64,000 bases of DNA, from the NCBI RefSeq assembly GCF_008831285.2, contig NC_045146.1:10362972-10426971 (forward strand). Direction: 5' to 3'. The notes below the pieces were generated by a model, which saw nothing but the letters and a program-made list of their open reading frames with translations, was not told where the DNA came from and did not search any database. The position numbers and the translations under genes are program-made. Below, in pieces: positions 10,734-23,440 of this stretch. Position 1 is the stretch's first letter. Each line of letters starts with the position of its first letter. The stretch is from Nymphaea colorata (Eukaryota; Streptophyta; Magnoliopsida; Nymphaeales; Nymphaeaceae).

Positions 10734-11659
10734 CCCAGCCATATTCTCTTTTGCTATTCTTCATCCATTTTTCCTTATGAAGGGAGTTGTTTTCATAATT
10801 TTTGAACATTTACTGATGTATTCCATCATATCACGTTCATGTTGAAGTGAATATTGAGTTAATATTTTTTAAGTATGGTGTCTTATAACTATTTCTTTTG
10901 AATGCCTCCCATGTTTTGTTCAAATTCCCTCAAGAACATTCAATATAGCAAACTAGTTTCGATGGTTTTAAAACTAATGGTTTTTTCGTCCTTCGTTGGG
11001 GCCTGTAATGACAACATTTTGATGTTGCTGGAGACAAGAAATTCAACAAAGATGAAATTACATTTTCCAAATTGACAAGTTAAAAATCTCAAAATAAATA
11101 ATCAATCAATAAGCTGCTTCATTTAATATGCCACAAGTGTAGCTCACATTTCTCATACTTGGCTACAAAATTATAAATATTTTGAATTTATGTTCAAGAG
11201 TTAGTTGAACTTCTAATGACTTCACAACTCTATTAGGATTCCTTTTAGTTACAGAACTTCCTGTTAAGTCTCCTCCTCCTAGCTTCCTAATAATATTCTA
11301 GCATAGAACCATGAATAAGGCTTGGAAGTGAATGAATTTCCAAAAAATGGATGATATATTAGGGAAAATAGTGAATAAATTTAAAAAAAGAGATGATTGG
11401 CGTTTTCAATTGACTAGTTGTTGACTGACTAGTTCTTCTTTAGGTCTTAGTGGCTTTCCCACAACAGACTATTTTTTTTCTTAATGATCTAGTCATTTAG
11501 TACCAGTTGGTTGACTAGTATGGTAGTCTGACAATTATGGTTTTACTCAATTTCTCCAATTTGAAAATATTATATTTTGGATGGTTCTTTTTTTGTTGTT
11601 TATTTTCAATAGTTTGTGCTAATGTAATATATGAAAAACTTATTAACACCTTTTATTTG
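9895..11659. other. Intergenic DNA, no gene seen
   Basis: Apart from the CT tract at 10610-10734, I see only AT-rich sequence and short ORFs. The ORFs around 10075-10365 and 10525-10845 are low-complexity or lack any recognisable domain. Confidence 0.5.
10610..10734. repeat. (CT)n microsatellite
   Basis: An interrupted CT tract of about 125 bp, with CTTT and CTGT variants. It creates spurious Ser/Leu and Arg/Glu ORFs on the two strands. Confidence 0.95.
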
Positions 11660-13095
11660 GTCATTTATTCATGTTTTAGATGACAACAAAACACAAATTA
11701 CTGTAAGGTGTAAGCCTATTCTTGGGAAAAATCATGTTTGCAACTAACGAATTCATACTCATGTTTGTAAAGATGGACGTACATTTGAAGTAAAAAAAAA
11801 AAATAGGTGAGCCACCACTCTTGTTATCCTGTATCATGCAATCACGTGATTTCTGAAGAATTTATTGCTGAACTTTTTTTAGATCAAGTTAAAGAGAATG
11901 ATGTGAAGGTCAATCGTATTAGCAGTGAGCTTCTATGTAAACATGGTGTTGAAGTGCAACGTATGAAAGCATGGAGAGCAAGACTTCAAGCATTGACTCA
12001 GGTTCTAGGTGATTATGATGAATCTTTCAAGTGGGTGCCAAATTTTTTGTAGAGATTTATATGAAATCAATCCAAATAGTGTCATTTCATCATGTGGAAC
12101 AAAATTAAGACCAACAACAAATGGAAGAATATGCTTGTGTGTTATGGAGGATTCATTCAGGGATACATAGATGCTCTATGAAAGTTTATTTATGTAGATG
12201 GATGCTTCTTATCTAGAAAATATAGGGGTCAACTGTTGGTGGTTGTTGCTCAAGATGGAAATGGAGGTAGTTTTCCAATGGCATATGGTGCCGTGGGGGC
12301 TAAAACACGTGAATGATGGATATGGTTTTTCTAACTTTTAGATGTAGCATGCCAAATAAATAATGAAGACACTATTATTATGAGTGATTGTCAAAAGGGT
12401 TTGTTGCCTACTATAGATGAAGTTCTTCCACTTGTACAACAAAGGTATTATTTTTTTAGTTTTTTATTTGGATAACAAATTGTTATAGTAGGTGTTGAGT
12501 ATTTGAAAGTTATTATTAATTTGCATAGATGTATGGCTTGTATTGACAACTAACAAAGGAACTCTATGTATAGCTTTTGTGTCCTTCATTTGTTTAGAAA
12601 TTTTAAAAGTGAATTCTCTGGTGTTCAACTATATAAACTTCTAAAAATTACAGCAAATACCTCAAAAAAAAAAGTAGCACATGATCAAGCAATGGACAAT
12701 ATAAAAAGAATCAATGTTCATGCATGCATTTGGTTGGACAATATAGAGAGACATTTTTTGGCCAAGAGCTATTTTCGCAAGGGTGACTGCACTAACGTTA
12801 ATACTAATAAGGTCAGTGAATCTTTCAATAATGTGATGAGAAAATATAGATCACTTCAATTGTAGAAATGAAGGACCAAATTAGGATATACCACATGATG
12901 ATGGTGGCGAGAAGGAGATCAAAAGCAAGTACAAGGGAAGGTAGAGCTGTGCTAGAAGTAAAGCAAAATTAGTGAGTGACATTATCATTTGTGAAACTAT
13001 AATATGTTATACTACTGGTTGGTAACCATTAAATTTTATTATTTCTTAACTAGTATTGACTTAAATAGCTATTTTCTTTTGAAATAATATTGTAT
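11660..13095 (+). pseudogene. MULE (Mutator-like) transposase, 5' part
   Basis: Remnant of a MuDR/MULE DNA transposase, which would cut and paste its element using a DDE core. Readable pieces in order: a zinc-ligand segment (VRCKPILGKNHVC and HTHVCKDGRTFEVK), then ISSELLCKHGVEV (12-kb region, the helical linker before the core), then FIYVDGCFLSRKYRGQLL, carrying the first catalytic Asp. DTIIMSDCQKGLLPTI carries the second Asp (usual SDRQKG). A possible intron interrupts near 12446-12540. Then come FCVLHLFRNFKSEF, IKRINVHACIWLDNIERHF and the family signature NKVSESFNNVM. Stops at 12050-12052, near 12170 and near 12315, plus frameshifts, make it inactive. It is cut by a solo LTR, and its C-terminus resumes at 16243. 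Confidence 0.85.
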
Positions 13096-13100
13096 CATTA
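13096..13100. repeat. Left target-site duplication CATTA
   Basis: Matches CATTA at 16238-16242 on the far side of the solo LTR, as expected for a 5-bp gypsy integrase duplication. Confidence 0.85.
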
Positions 13101-16100
13101 TGTCACCCCCCAACCTTTTGACCCTCCAATAAAAACTTTTTCTAAACATAAAACATTGAGAGCGACGACATGACAATTCAAAAAAAAAAAAGAACCATGC
13201 AATTCAAAATAATGGGGCAACTTTCCATTATATAATCAATTTCATTCATACAAAAATCACGTTAGCACATATGACAAAAATGCCTCAAACCACAACTTTG
13301 ATGCTTAACAAAAAGAAGACATCAAAGAGACCAAATCGTGACGCACTGACACTACAAAAGAACCAAAACCTCCCCAGTAAGATGTGAGTTCAACCATCTG
13401 ATTAACCTGTTGCCCCGGGTCTGCCAAAACCGCAGTATGGCAACAAGCCAAGAAAATCTCTAACCCTCTTAGGTAGGGTTCAAATTTGAGAAAATCACAA
13501 TGATAAAAGCAAATCATTATCATGTCGTGACAGGACATAGTCACATGGCTTGACAAGAAGGCCCCTCACATAGACCACGACATGTAAAGGCCACTCAATG
13601 GCCACGATAACACAATTCATTTTCACATGCAAGGTATGCATAAACATATCATTCTCATTCCTTTTATTCACACTAACTTTAGTGAATTGACAGTTCCTGT
13701 GGGTGCAAACACAGACACGTGCACACCGCGGGCAGCCTACAGCCGAGAGACAACCCATGTGCTGGCCCGAAACAGTATGGATCCATTCCCACTGCAGCGG
13801 TAGAGCACTCGTCCATGGATGTGTGAATTCTAAGGAGAGATACTCAGCCTTTCCTAGGACACCCAGTTTGGGAAGGCGGGAGCAAACGCTCCAAGCACAT
13901 CACACAACAATACCCTGAGGCCATGCACCGCCTGCACTCCAAAAAGGTGAGACCAGTGGCCAAGACAGGACAACTCCCAAACATATTGCCACAACCCACT
14001 GACCTCTCATTTCTTATTCTTTCTTTCTTATCATTATAATTGCACATTCAAAAAATACTGACTAGCTCATGAGGTTAGTTCACTTCACGAGTGCACCCAC
14101 ACCTCCAATTGCCCCTATACGAGGGCTACACATATCATTAACATTCTTAGCTAGCTGTCACAACAATACGGGTATAACTACCCTTCAATTTCATTCATTT
14201 GTATTCATGCCCACAACAACGCATGTGCAACACATCATAATGTTCACATTATCCAAATTCACATTTATCAAGTACATCGATTACATCTTTCAAAACTTAG
14301 TCAAATCTCAAAGAGTAATCTCGATCTGTTGACTCATAGCTGTCCTATACAATTATTATTCTATGATGCTCACTAATGCATAATCGGGGTCGAGGAGATT
14401 CTCGACTCGATACCCCACCTCATCTGTCCTAAACAGTTCACTTCTAGCATGTACATGCAATTGCGTAGTAATTTTTAAAACAAACTTCTAATGGCTTTCC
14501 AAAACAAACTTATCACATAACAAATCATTCACATACATATATACATTTACTCACAATACAATCAATCCAATCACATCACAATCATAGGATCCCATGATCC
14601 TGAAAGCACACATTCACCATTTGACCCTAGGCAGGGATTCACCATGAATGTCGCCATACCTGTTGCGCATCCACAAAACACTTCAAAACACCTCGAGCTT
14701 CAAACCGCATTGCTCAAGGTCTACTTGACGTGTCCGGTGTACCTGCAAACACAGTCAAACGATAAGTTCTCTATTCGTATTGCTTTACAATTAATACAAA
14801 TCTTAAAATACAATCATTGAGGCATGTCATTGCCTCAAGAGGGTGTTGACCCACAAAGCCCTCCAATAGGCTTCTTCTCAACTCCTTTAGGTTGTCACCA
14901 AATGATTTAAGCTTTGCGCTTTCGATTGAACCAATTACTAACATGTTTCTCCCTTGCTTTCATAGTTGAGGCGTCTTCCCAATAATTAAACCCAACTTAC
15001 CTACTCTCTCCCACCTAACAATGCAATATGCCAATCGACAATCGCATGTGCCACGTGTTCACTAAAATGATTCTAAATCTTTTTAACCCCATCAAATCTC
15101 TACCATGTTTCCAAATAGCTTCAAGAATCAACTTAGCATGCTAAAAAGGTCATTATAAGCATGGGTCATCGCCTCTCCAAAATAATCCTAGACTTTCTCC
15201 AAAAAGCAAAGTCGCTAACATATATCCTAAATAATTAATTCTTAATTGTAGCATGCTCAATCAATAATTATACGTGCTCTAACAAAAAATATATAACAAT
15301 CTAGGCTCGATTAGGCCTTGCTCAACCCAATTATAAAGACTTAGCTGTTGCAGTCCTCCTGGCAGCCACCTCGCGAGTTTGACTGATCCTCAAGCAGCTA
15401 AAATCTTTCAATGCCACCACCACCAATGCTGACTAGCCACTGTTATGGGGGAAAAAAAGGGTCCCCAACTGAAATCCGATCAAACAACGATAAATAGGGT
15501 AAGATTTAGCAAAGGAGAGGTCAAAATAAGGGTCTACCACTAGAAAAAGGCAGTCAGCCATGAGGATGAGATTCAACTAAGGAAGAGGGGGGAAAAACAG
15601 TGACAGTGCAAGATTGGCGATAAGGGAAGGAAACAGACAGAGAAATGAGAGAAGGTTGCGCAAGAATGAGGTCATGCGGAAGAAAGAGTGGAGGAGATAG
15701 GAGGGTCGGGGAGAGAACTCGAGCAGAGAGAGAGCACCGACATAGAGGGGAGAGTGCAGGCAGGGGGAGAGACAAATAGGAAACACAAGAGAGGGAGAGG
15801 GAGACAAGAGGGCAGCAGAGGAGAGGGACCGTGCGGGTGAGAGCTGGTGGGAAGGGGAAGGAGAGTGGCGAGAGAGAGCTACTGTAGTGAGAGAGATTCG
15901 ATAGAGAGCGGTCGGGACAAAAAGGGGAAACAACATGGAGCAGCGAAAGGGGGAAGAAGAAGATGGAAGAGAGGAGAAGAGGCAGAGAGAGGGGTCAAAA
16001 GGGCTTACCAGAGCAGCGCTGCCACCGCCCTTCCTCTGCTGGCCCGAGCGTCGTCGCTGTAAGCCTCGACCGCCCACTTCTTCTCTGCGTAGAGTTCCCT

Positions 16101-16237
16101 TGCGACAAGAGAGGCAACGAAGGGGAGAGCGAGAGGAAGATGAGGGAGAACAGCCCTCGTTGGGCTGTTACGAGGTGAGTTGCGTGTCCGGGTCTGGACC
16201 CGCTCCAGCCCAACCTGCAAAAACAAAAAGCGTTACA
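13101..16237 (+). mobile_element. Solo LTR (Ty3/gypsy, probably Tekay/Del-type), 3,137 bp
   Basis: It starts TGTCACCCCCCAACC and ends AAAGCGTTACA, giving TGT...ACA termini, and is flanked on both sides by the same 5 bases, CATTA. There is no PBS, PPT or coding domain inside. This is the footprint left when the two LTRs of a full element recombine. The TGTCAC start and GCGTTACA end resemble Tekay/Del chromovirus LTRs, which can exceed 3 kb. Its 3' third (15.5-16.2 kb) is purine-rich and carries overlapping low-complexity ORFs on both strands, which I discount. The insertion sits inside the MULE transposase pseudogene. Confidence 0.85.
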
Positions 16238-16242
16238 CATTA
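16238..16242. repeat. Right target-site duplication CATTA
   Basis: Right-hand partner of 13096-13100. Removing 13101-16242 rejoins the MULE sequence. Confidence 0.85.
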
Positions 16243-17160
16243 TGTGCACATGTGCAAATCATAATGAATATGAAGTGGTAGAAAATGATCTTAGGAATAC
16301 AGGTGCAATGGAGGGAGCATGAGTGTACATGTTATACTTGGCAACTTAGTGGAATACCTTGCAAGCATGATCTACGTGTTATTGGAGATTTTGGTGGGGA
16401 TCCTAAAGCATATGTAGACGAATGTTTCTCAATTGCAACATAGAAAAAGGCATATGCAGGGGTAATACATGTTCTACCTGACAGACTAGTTTGACCACAA
16501 GAAAATTTCTTGGTTTTACCTCTTGAAACATGACAAAGTGTTGGGTGACCTAAGAAAAGAAGAACAAAATCAAAAGGCGAAGACAATTCAAGAAAGGTCA
16601 TGTTCACCTAGATAGTGTTAGGTGTAAGATGTGATAATCTTGGACATAACTCAAGAACATGCAAAGAGCCTTTAAACAATACTCTTCAATATGCAAAAGG
16701 CAGTGTATCAAGATCAGATCATCTAAAACAAAATTTGCAATCTAGTGGTCTTACAAGCGCCAAATCTGTTCAAGTTTACAAGAACCATACAATCAATCAT
16801 CATTGCTAGGTCATGGCCCTACATCACCAATTCATATGTTATCAGTTGAAAACATCATTTCACATCATGGTTTTGAATTAGTATCTCAAGGTAGTAGATA
16901 GTGTCTTTCACTTTTGCTATGCATAATTGTGCTAATGCTAGTTTTTTTTCCCAGTTGTGACTAGTAGCTCAAATACAATGACATGCCACACAAAATTACC
17001 TATACAAAGGGGTGGTAAGGCAGTCCGATCAACAAGTAGAAGGCAAGGTAGATCTTATGGCACCCAAGCATTGCAACCCTAACACTATGAGTTGAAATGT
17101 GGTGATGGTTTTTTGGAGCAAGGCTTTGTGATCAAGAAACAACAATAAATGTGAAGAGTT
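16243..17160 (+). pseudogene. MULE transposase, 3' part with SWIM zinc finger
   Basis: Continuation of the transposase after the solo LTR. After EYEVVEN the frame shifts into HECTCYTWQLSGIPCKHDLRVI (about 16318-16380), a complete SWIM zinc finger (CxC...CxH) of the kind found near the C-terminus of MuDR proteins. Further on, VRCDNLGHNSRTCKEP (about 16625-16675) is a CCHC knuckle in which the first Cys appears replaced by Gly. A basic tail (RSTSRRQGRSYGTQALQP, about 17025-17080) ends the protein. Several stops and frame changes interrupt it. I could not identify terminal inverted repeats. Confidence 0.8.
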
Positions 17161-17987
17161 TTTGGAGCTGAACTATAATGAGATGTTTTTTTAGGAGATT
17201 GCATTGTAATTTTGATTATTTGGATTGGCTAATAGAATCTATTATTCTTTTGTGAGTTTGCATTGTAAATGTGATTTTTTGGGTGGGATTATGATACATT
17301 ATATTATTTTTTTGGAAGTTTACAAATGTGATTTTTTTTAGATAAGTCTAAACAAGTTACAACTTCTCAAACACAACTACACAATCATGGTGATATGGAA
17401 TGTCCTTAATGTGATCCATTTTTCTTTTTCTCTTTAGTTTTTTCAAAATGTGGAGCTAAAAAAATGGAATGGTAGTATGAATGGAGATGGACTTTAGTTC
17501 TCTTTCTCGTCCATTAGAATCTATGAACAAGTAAGTCATGAGAAGAACCAACCTCATGTGAGTTAGAGCCTTGCCATGCTCACTTGGGAAAAAATTAAAG
17601 TGGTTTTCAATTAAAGAGCTTTATACTGACTATAGGATTAACTATATACATCTCATCCCAAGAGAAAGGTTTTCTCTTGTAAAAAAGTGTGAATGAAGAA
17701 ATTACATATGACAGGTTTTATGGATCCTTCCAAAAAAGTCTTCACTATCTAAAAACATAGAATTGCAAAAAATGAATTACCAAAGCAAAGAGGCCCTCCA
17801 ATGCACGTATATACTAGAACAATGCATTGAATACCATGCAAGAAAGACACTATCAAGTGGACATTGGGTATGAGTTCTCAATTCATGTAATGTAAGATGT
17901 ATGTTTGTGAAGCAATGCCGACAAAAATTTCAAATGTTCAAGGAATAATAAATTGCAGTGATCGATACTTTTTGTGCATGATATAGT
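17161..17987. other. No gene seen
   Basis: AT-rich DNA between the MULE remnant and the copia LTR. It may include the MULE's own 3' end, but I found no inverted repeat to prove it. Confidence 0.4.
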
Positions 17988-18650
17988 TGTTGGTTGGAAA
18001 AAAAAACTGCTTTTGTTTGTCTGGCTTATATTGTTTTCCTTTTCATACCTTTTATCAGGGTATTCTCATCATTAAAATAAATAAAAAAAGCCACCGTTTA
18101 TCTGACTCCGTAAGTATGGGTGGTCATTTGTGAGTATTGGCGAAAAGATAAGGGCTTCATTGTTTGACTTCAAAACTTGAGGACTACCTTGTTATGGATG
18201 CAATACATGAGCCGCTATTTGTAATTTTTTCTAAAAAAAAACAGCTTTTAATCCTTTCGAAACCTGCTTGAACAAAAGCTTAATTCTGAAACCTAGACCA
18301 GTTTTCAAACAAGGAATCACGGTTCCTATTTTTGTGCTCCAACGAACACTTGTTATTAATGCGGCAATATTTTTAGTGAAGGAGATTATTTCCTAAATTC
18401 ATTTTTCCTTTAATGCTAGTTCATTGAGGACAGTAGTCGTTGTGTGCCGTTCAAGTTCATGTCAATATATATCCTATGTGAAGTCATCACTGTGTCAGCT
18501 CTTGTTTGAAAGCTTGTCATGTGATGTTGAAATGCTAATGAAAAGTATAATCTCCTTTCTTGTGGATGGATGAAGGTGGTTGCCAGGCCAAGTAAATGGC
18601 TATCTAAATTTTTTTCTTTTCTGTTACTCTTGTTACGCCATATTCCTTCA
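17988..18650 (+). mobile_element. Probable Ty1/copia LTR
   Basis: The right end is supported: ...TATTCCTTCA directly precedes a PBS, and a copia gag follows. The left end is inferred from TGTTGGTTGG at 17988, a common copia LTR start, giving about 663 bp. No second LTR exists in the window, so the left boundary is unproved. Confidence 0.45.
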
Positions 18651-18662
18651 TGGTGTCAGAGC
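18651..18662 (+). other. Copia primer binding site
   Basis: TGGTGTCAGAGC, one base from the standard plant TGGTATCAGAGC (initiator tRNA-Met), directly after the LTR's CA end and 52 bp before the gag ATG. Confidence 0.8.
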
Positions 18663-18714
18663 AGCAATTTTGATTTCTGAATTATGGATATGGGCATCAT
18701 CTTGGTAGATCACC

Positions 18715-19545
18715 ATGGAGCAAAATGATGGGACAAGTGAAGACAAAGATCAGACCATCATTGAAACCACTGATGGGTCTACCCACAAAATCGTCATTCA
18801 TGAACAAGGTAATCATAACCTCAAGATTGCCAATATTTTTATCAATGGTCTAAACTATTTATCATGGCCCAAGGCAGTGACTCTTTTTCTAAGTGGAAAA
18901 TCAAAGTTAGAACATATAGATGGCTCTAAAAAATGGCCCGCAATGATGATTCTAGGTTTAAGAAGTGGTGTTTCACTAATCACATAACGACATCTTGGCT
19001 CATCAACTCTATGGAACCCAGGATTGCTACTGGATTTTAGTTCCTTGACACTGCCAAATAGATACGGCTTGCTGCCAAGAATCTCTATAGCTAGTAGTAT
19101 AACACTGCACATATGCATCAATTATCTCAAAAAATGGGAAGCTTAAAAAAGGAATCCCTACCCATTAGTGAGTACCTCGGTACTTTTGAAGGCATTTGGG
19201 ATGAAATGGAGAGCTAAGCTTCCTTGACAATCGATTTTGTGAAAGCCAAAAAAAAAGAAAAAAGAAAGAGAAAGGGTGCATTTTAGAGATCTTGGCTGGT
19301 TTAGGGAATGACTATGAGCAATTACATAGTCAAACATCGACATTGCATGATCTCCCTTCCCTATGTTTCTTTGTTCTCTGCTCATGACAGAGAAATCTAA
19401 GGAGAAGTTTAGGAGCACACTTTATGAGGTTGAACATGATGTGAGTAACAATGAAAATGCAGTCTTTGTGGGTCACCATGTGCAAGAAAATTTCAACAAA
19501 AAAAAAAAAAACCAAAACTTAAACGAAATGATGCTAAGATGGTGA
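18715..19545 (+). pseudogene. Ty1/copia gag remnant
   Basis: Starts at the ATG at 18715. The Ty1/copia gag N-terminal signature is visible in FINGLNYLSWPKAVTLFLSG and KLEHIDGSKK. In other frames follow TTSWLINSMEPRIATG, MHQLSQKMGSLKK, ISEYLGTFEGIWDEME and ILAGLGNDYEQLHSQ, the normal order of the gag domain. Frameshifts near 18945 and in the poly-A stretch near 19250, plus stops, disable it. Sequence homology ends near 19545, just before the zinc knuckle would be expected, where unrelated repeat DNA takes over. No copia pol is present. Confidence 0.8.
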
Positions 19546-19690
19546 GGTGCTAGGAACGGTTAAACCTTGTACCAGCAAGTCGAGTCCTCTCTTATGTAGA
19601 TTTTTGTGTAATCTAATAGAGGCAAGTATAGTTATAATTTTCTATGAGTTATAGTCTTTATGTAAGATTGAAAAAATTTGCATGTAAACA
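19541..19690 (+). repeat. Fragment of Tat-type LTR U5 end
   Basis: Contains TAGGAACGGTTAAACCTTG and, about 100 bp on, AAGATTGAAAAAATTTGCATGT followed by AAACA. Both landmarks, in the same order and at similar spacing, occur at 57706-57857, which ends next to a PBS. The first landmark also occurs near the 3' end of both LTRs of element A. I infer a scrap of an LTR terminus lodged between the copia gag and the LINE. Confidence 0.55.
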
Positions 19691-22527
19691 TACAACGGAT
19701 TTAAGCCAGTTCTAGACCTTAATGCTTTCCACTCATTTCCAACATTTTTTGTTGTTTTGCATATGCTCTTCATAGCTATTTCATGCCATTTGCTCACCCT
19801 AATGAGCCTATTGCTTGTTGTTTGTTTTAGGATATTCCCCATCTTCCAAGTGCATAAAACAGCAATGTGAAAAATGCTTGTCCAACATTTATCAAGAGTT
19901 TTATCTTAAAACCTCCTATACAACACCAAACTAGACCCCGTAGCACTTTGTTGGCCAGAAAATGGCTACATCCAAATGCCTTACGCAACTTACTCCATAT
20001 TCTTTTCACCTTCTAACATATGATAAATAAGTGAGTGGGATCCTCCTTTGCTTTGTTGCACAAATAACATCTAACATCTACATGTCAAATGAAAGCCAAG
20101 TTCCTACATTCTATTATCAAGTAAAGATGGACCTTCCATTGTAATGTACAATGTCCAGCTGGCTTTTGAGAGTACCCTTGCAATCCAAATGCAATTGTCT
20201 CCAACCCTCCACCCACCCTTTCTTTCTTAGCTTATGCCTTACCAACCTAGTAATCCAAAAATTTTGTTATTCCCATACCAAATCAACTCATTTGATGCAT
20301 CATTTATAAGCTTTGGCAATCTAATATATATTTATAGGCCTTTCATGAATTGTTAAATTTGACTTGCTAGTCCTTAAGTAGTTCACCTACAATGCATGAA
20401 AGTTGCCCCGAATGAAGTAAAATTGGGTGTAGGGAATGTTATCATATGGGGCTATCCAAGCCACCTATCCTACCAAAAAGTCACCTTCTCCTTCCAAATC
20501 ACCTTCCACTGTACATGTAATTTAACCATCTCCCAAGCTTTGACAATTCTCCTCCAAAGGGTTGAAACTCTCCTCTCAACTTGTGCGTACAAATGCTTTT
20601 ATGAAAGAGGCATCTCTCTTTAACTAAAATTAACCATTCGGTATCAATGAAAGTTGGCTTTAACGACTAACAATGCCAGATTTGCTTTATTAACGGCTTG
20701 CATCTTGCAAAGGTGCAGACCTCCTTCTAGTTTGGAAGAACACAATTTGTTCCAGCTAATTAGGTGCTTTCATTTGCTCTCACCTTTGTCCCTCCATAAG
20801 AAGTTTGCACTCAATCTATCTACTTTGTAACATAAATTTGGTGGAAGCCAGGTAAGCAAGGACTGCAAGAACATGTTTACAAAACATAACCATCCAACAT
20901 AAGACAAATACCTCTTCTTCCATTTAGCCAATTTGTTATTTACTTTCAGCAAGATTGGTTCACATTGCATTTTTAGTGAAATAACCAATTTGGAGAGGAA
21001 GTTCCAAATTATTCATGGGTAATTCCCTTTACCACTTCTCTACAAATGCTATCCACATCCTTTTTTTGTTACATTAAAAAAGTAAAATAGAACTTTTAGA
21101 AGAATTGACTATCAATCCAACATGTTCCTCAAATTCTCTGATGCAATCTCCAAGAGCCCTAAAATAATTTTTAGATCCTTCTAGAAAAATGAGAATATCA
21201 TTTGTGTACATGGTAGAGAAAATGTTTATTAACATCAGGGGCTTTGATAGCCTCAATATAAATTTGGGCTTCAACTACTTGTCAAGGTTTCTGATGTGGC
21301 TATGAAGAGACAAAGAGACAATAGCTCTCCCCATTGAAGCCCCTTTCTAGGAGAGATTCACACCTCTTCCTCCCATTGATAAGCATAATCAACAAGATAG
21401 TGGTGACTATCATACATGATTCTTTTTAGCCCAGCCCCACAAAATCCCCAATACAAAATAGGATGTTCAAGAAAATTTCAATTTACATGCTCCTAGGCTT
21501 TGCCTAAATCAATTTTATCACAAGCCGCTTTGCCCTTCCTATCATTCATGCCTCAAGAGAATGATATCTTAATGCATTTGCCTAATGTGAAGGCATTTTG
21601 ATTCTTAAACAAAATATGGTTTAGTACTAAGCACATCATCTCATCCATAATACAAGCAATTTATTTCGAAGTGATTACAACTTATTCATTTGATTAGTTC
21701 CCACTTCTTTAGGAATGAGCACAATATATATGGTTTATTATTGATTTTGACAATTCGGCCTATAGCCGAGAAGTACCTTATAGCATTGCTAACATCTTTA
21801 ATAGTGCTCCAACAAAGCTGGAAGAACTAGTTGTTAAAGCCATCTGGAGCTACAACCGCTTTGTTATTTTCATGCATAACCAGCTAGTGAATTTCCTCTT
21901 GTAACATCATCTCCATAAGATGAACATTTTCTTCTAGGAGGATTGTAGGACCTATTCTAGTCTTCGTTGGTAGTTTGTCAAAAGTTGTATCAAAACCCCT
22001 ATTGAAATAATTAACGTCCATATTAAAAATCTCTTCCATTTCTATGGCCAATCTACCCCATCCAAGATTACACATATTCTATTCTTCCTACTCCTCCCCT
22101 TCTTCATCAAAAGATATAATTTAGTGTTCAAGTATCCATTCCTAAGCCAGTTGATTCAGAATTTCTACCACCATCAACATCCAACTTCAATAGCTTGTGC
22201 TACTCTCGTTTCGGCCTAAATTCACATAACCCATTCTATGCCTACTTCCTCCTATAGTTGGGATTCACTAATTTGATATCTTAAGTTTCCAATCATATTT
22301 AGTAGCTGACTTGTTCCATTTTTACTTTATGCATGCAACACATTTCTAGTAACTGCCAACTTGTGGATTAATTTGATCATAGCACAACCTCGATATGCCT
22401 ACCTATGCTTGACTATCTCCTTACAACCCTACATTTCATTCCGATGATTGTAAAAATTGAAGATTGATCCACAAATAGTGTATGATTCCTTTGCTCTTCA
22501 AATACAATGAAATTTTCATCTGAAGTA
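19691..22527 (-). mobile_element. Truncated, degenerate LINE (RTE/L1-type non-LTR retrotransposon)
   Basis: Minus-strand LINE ORF2 remnant. From 5' to 3': a basic helix region (LIHKLAVTRNVLHA, about 22360), NTKLYLLMKKGRSRKNRIC (about 22080-22150), EEIH...APDGF (RT start), DKIDLGKAWEHVN (A motif), KGLQWGELLSLCLF (usual RGLRQGDPLSP), and YTNDILIFLEG in place of YADDTL (about 21190). Then NKLAKWKKRYLSYVGWL and SANFLWRDKG (20770-20988) and a zf-RVT-like LCNKAKEDPTHLF...VKRIWSKLRKAF (about 19980-20070). Many stops and shifts occur. The endonuclease is absent apart from a possible C-terminal trace near 22500. It would copy its own RNA at a nick; this copy is dead and 5'-truncated. Confidence 0.8.
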
Positions 22528-23440
22528 GTTTGTGGGAGAGTGCTCAAGCTAATAAACTGACGTCGATCATTTGAAAATCTTTGTACCACTCAGGAATTGA
22601 AAGAACAACATATGACCAATATTTTTTAACTATTATCAATGGAGGCAATGTGATGCATTTTCAAATCAAAGGATGGAAATCGTCATTTAAACTACTCAAT
22701 CCTTCTAATGGATCATATGTATTTGCATTGCAAATTAAAAATTTCTATGAGTTCATCATGCAAAATGAATCTTGATAAAACTGAGCAACACAACATGGTT
22801 AGAGACTTGCTTTTTTTCTCCCAAGAGCCATAGATAGAGTTAAAAACTATCACATAGACTATATGACAATTCAGCCAACAATGATCAGTACTCAATTCAT
22901 CAAAAAGGAATTACCTGACCCTAAAATTTGGATCTAGATACACACTAGCTACTCAAAAGTTCCTTTCTTGAACCCCTCTCTTTGATAGTGATGCTTATCA
23001 AATGGCAATGGACTCCCATGATCTCAAATATTTTGTGGGAGAGTGTTCAAGATAATAACCCAGTGTCAGCCATCTATCTAATCAGAGGAAGGAAATCATC
23101 GTCTAGTCTATCAATCATGTTATTGGACCATATGTATTTGCATTGCGGAATAGAAATTTCTGTGAGTTCATTATGCAAAATGAATCTTGATAAAGCTCAG
23201 TAAGGCAACAAGGCTGGACATATGTCAGTTTTTTCCCAAGAGTCATAGATAGAGTTAAAATCAATCATGTAGACTATTATGACAAATCAACCAAAAAAGA
23301 TCAAGACTCAATTCATCAAAAAGGGATTACCAACCCTAAAATTTGGTCCATATACACAGCCTGAATGCCATGCTTGAACCCCTCCTCTCTTTCATGTGGA
23401 TGTTTATCTAGTGGCTATGGACTCTATTCTCTAGAAGCTA
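22528..23440. repeat. Imperfect tandem duplication, about 0.45 kb x 2
   Basis: Copies at about 22528-23030 and 23031-23440 share in order TTGTGGGAGAGTG, GGACCATATGTATTTGCATT (GGATCATATG in copy 1), GAGTTCAT, ATGCAAAATGAATCTTGATAA, CATAGATAGAGTTAAAA, CTCAATTCATCAAAAAGG, CCCTAAAATTTGG and TTGAACCCCTC. Copy 2 lacks about 90 bp near its start. No protein function is evident. Confidence 0.8.

Noticed and set aside
10525-10845. ORFs across the CT tract, both strands
   Set aside because: Low-complexity Ser/Leu and Arg/Glu runs from a microsatellite.
15554-16264. Cluster of overlapping ORFs on both strands, including a 166-codon minus ORF
   Set aside because: Purine/pyrimidine-skewed DNA within the solo LTR; no domains and inconsistent frames.
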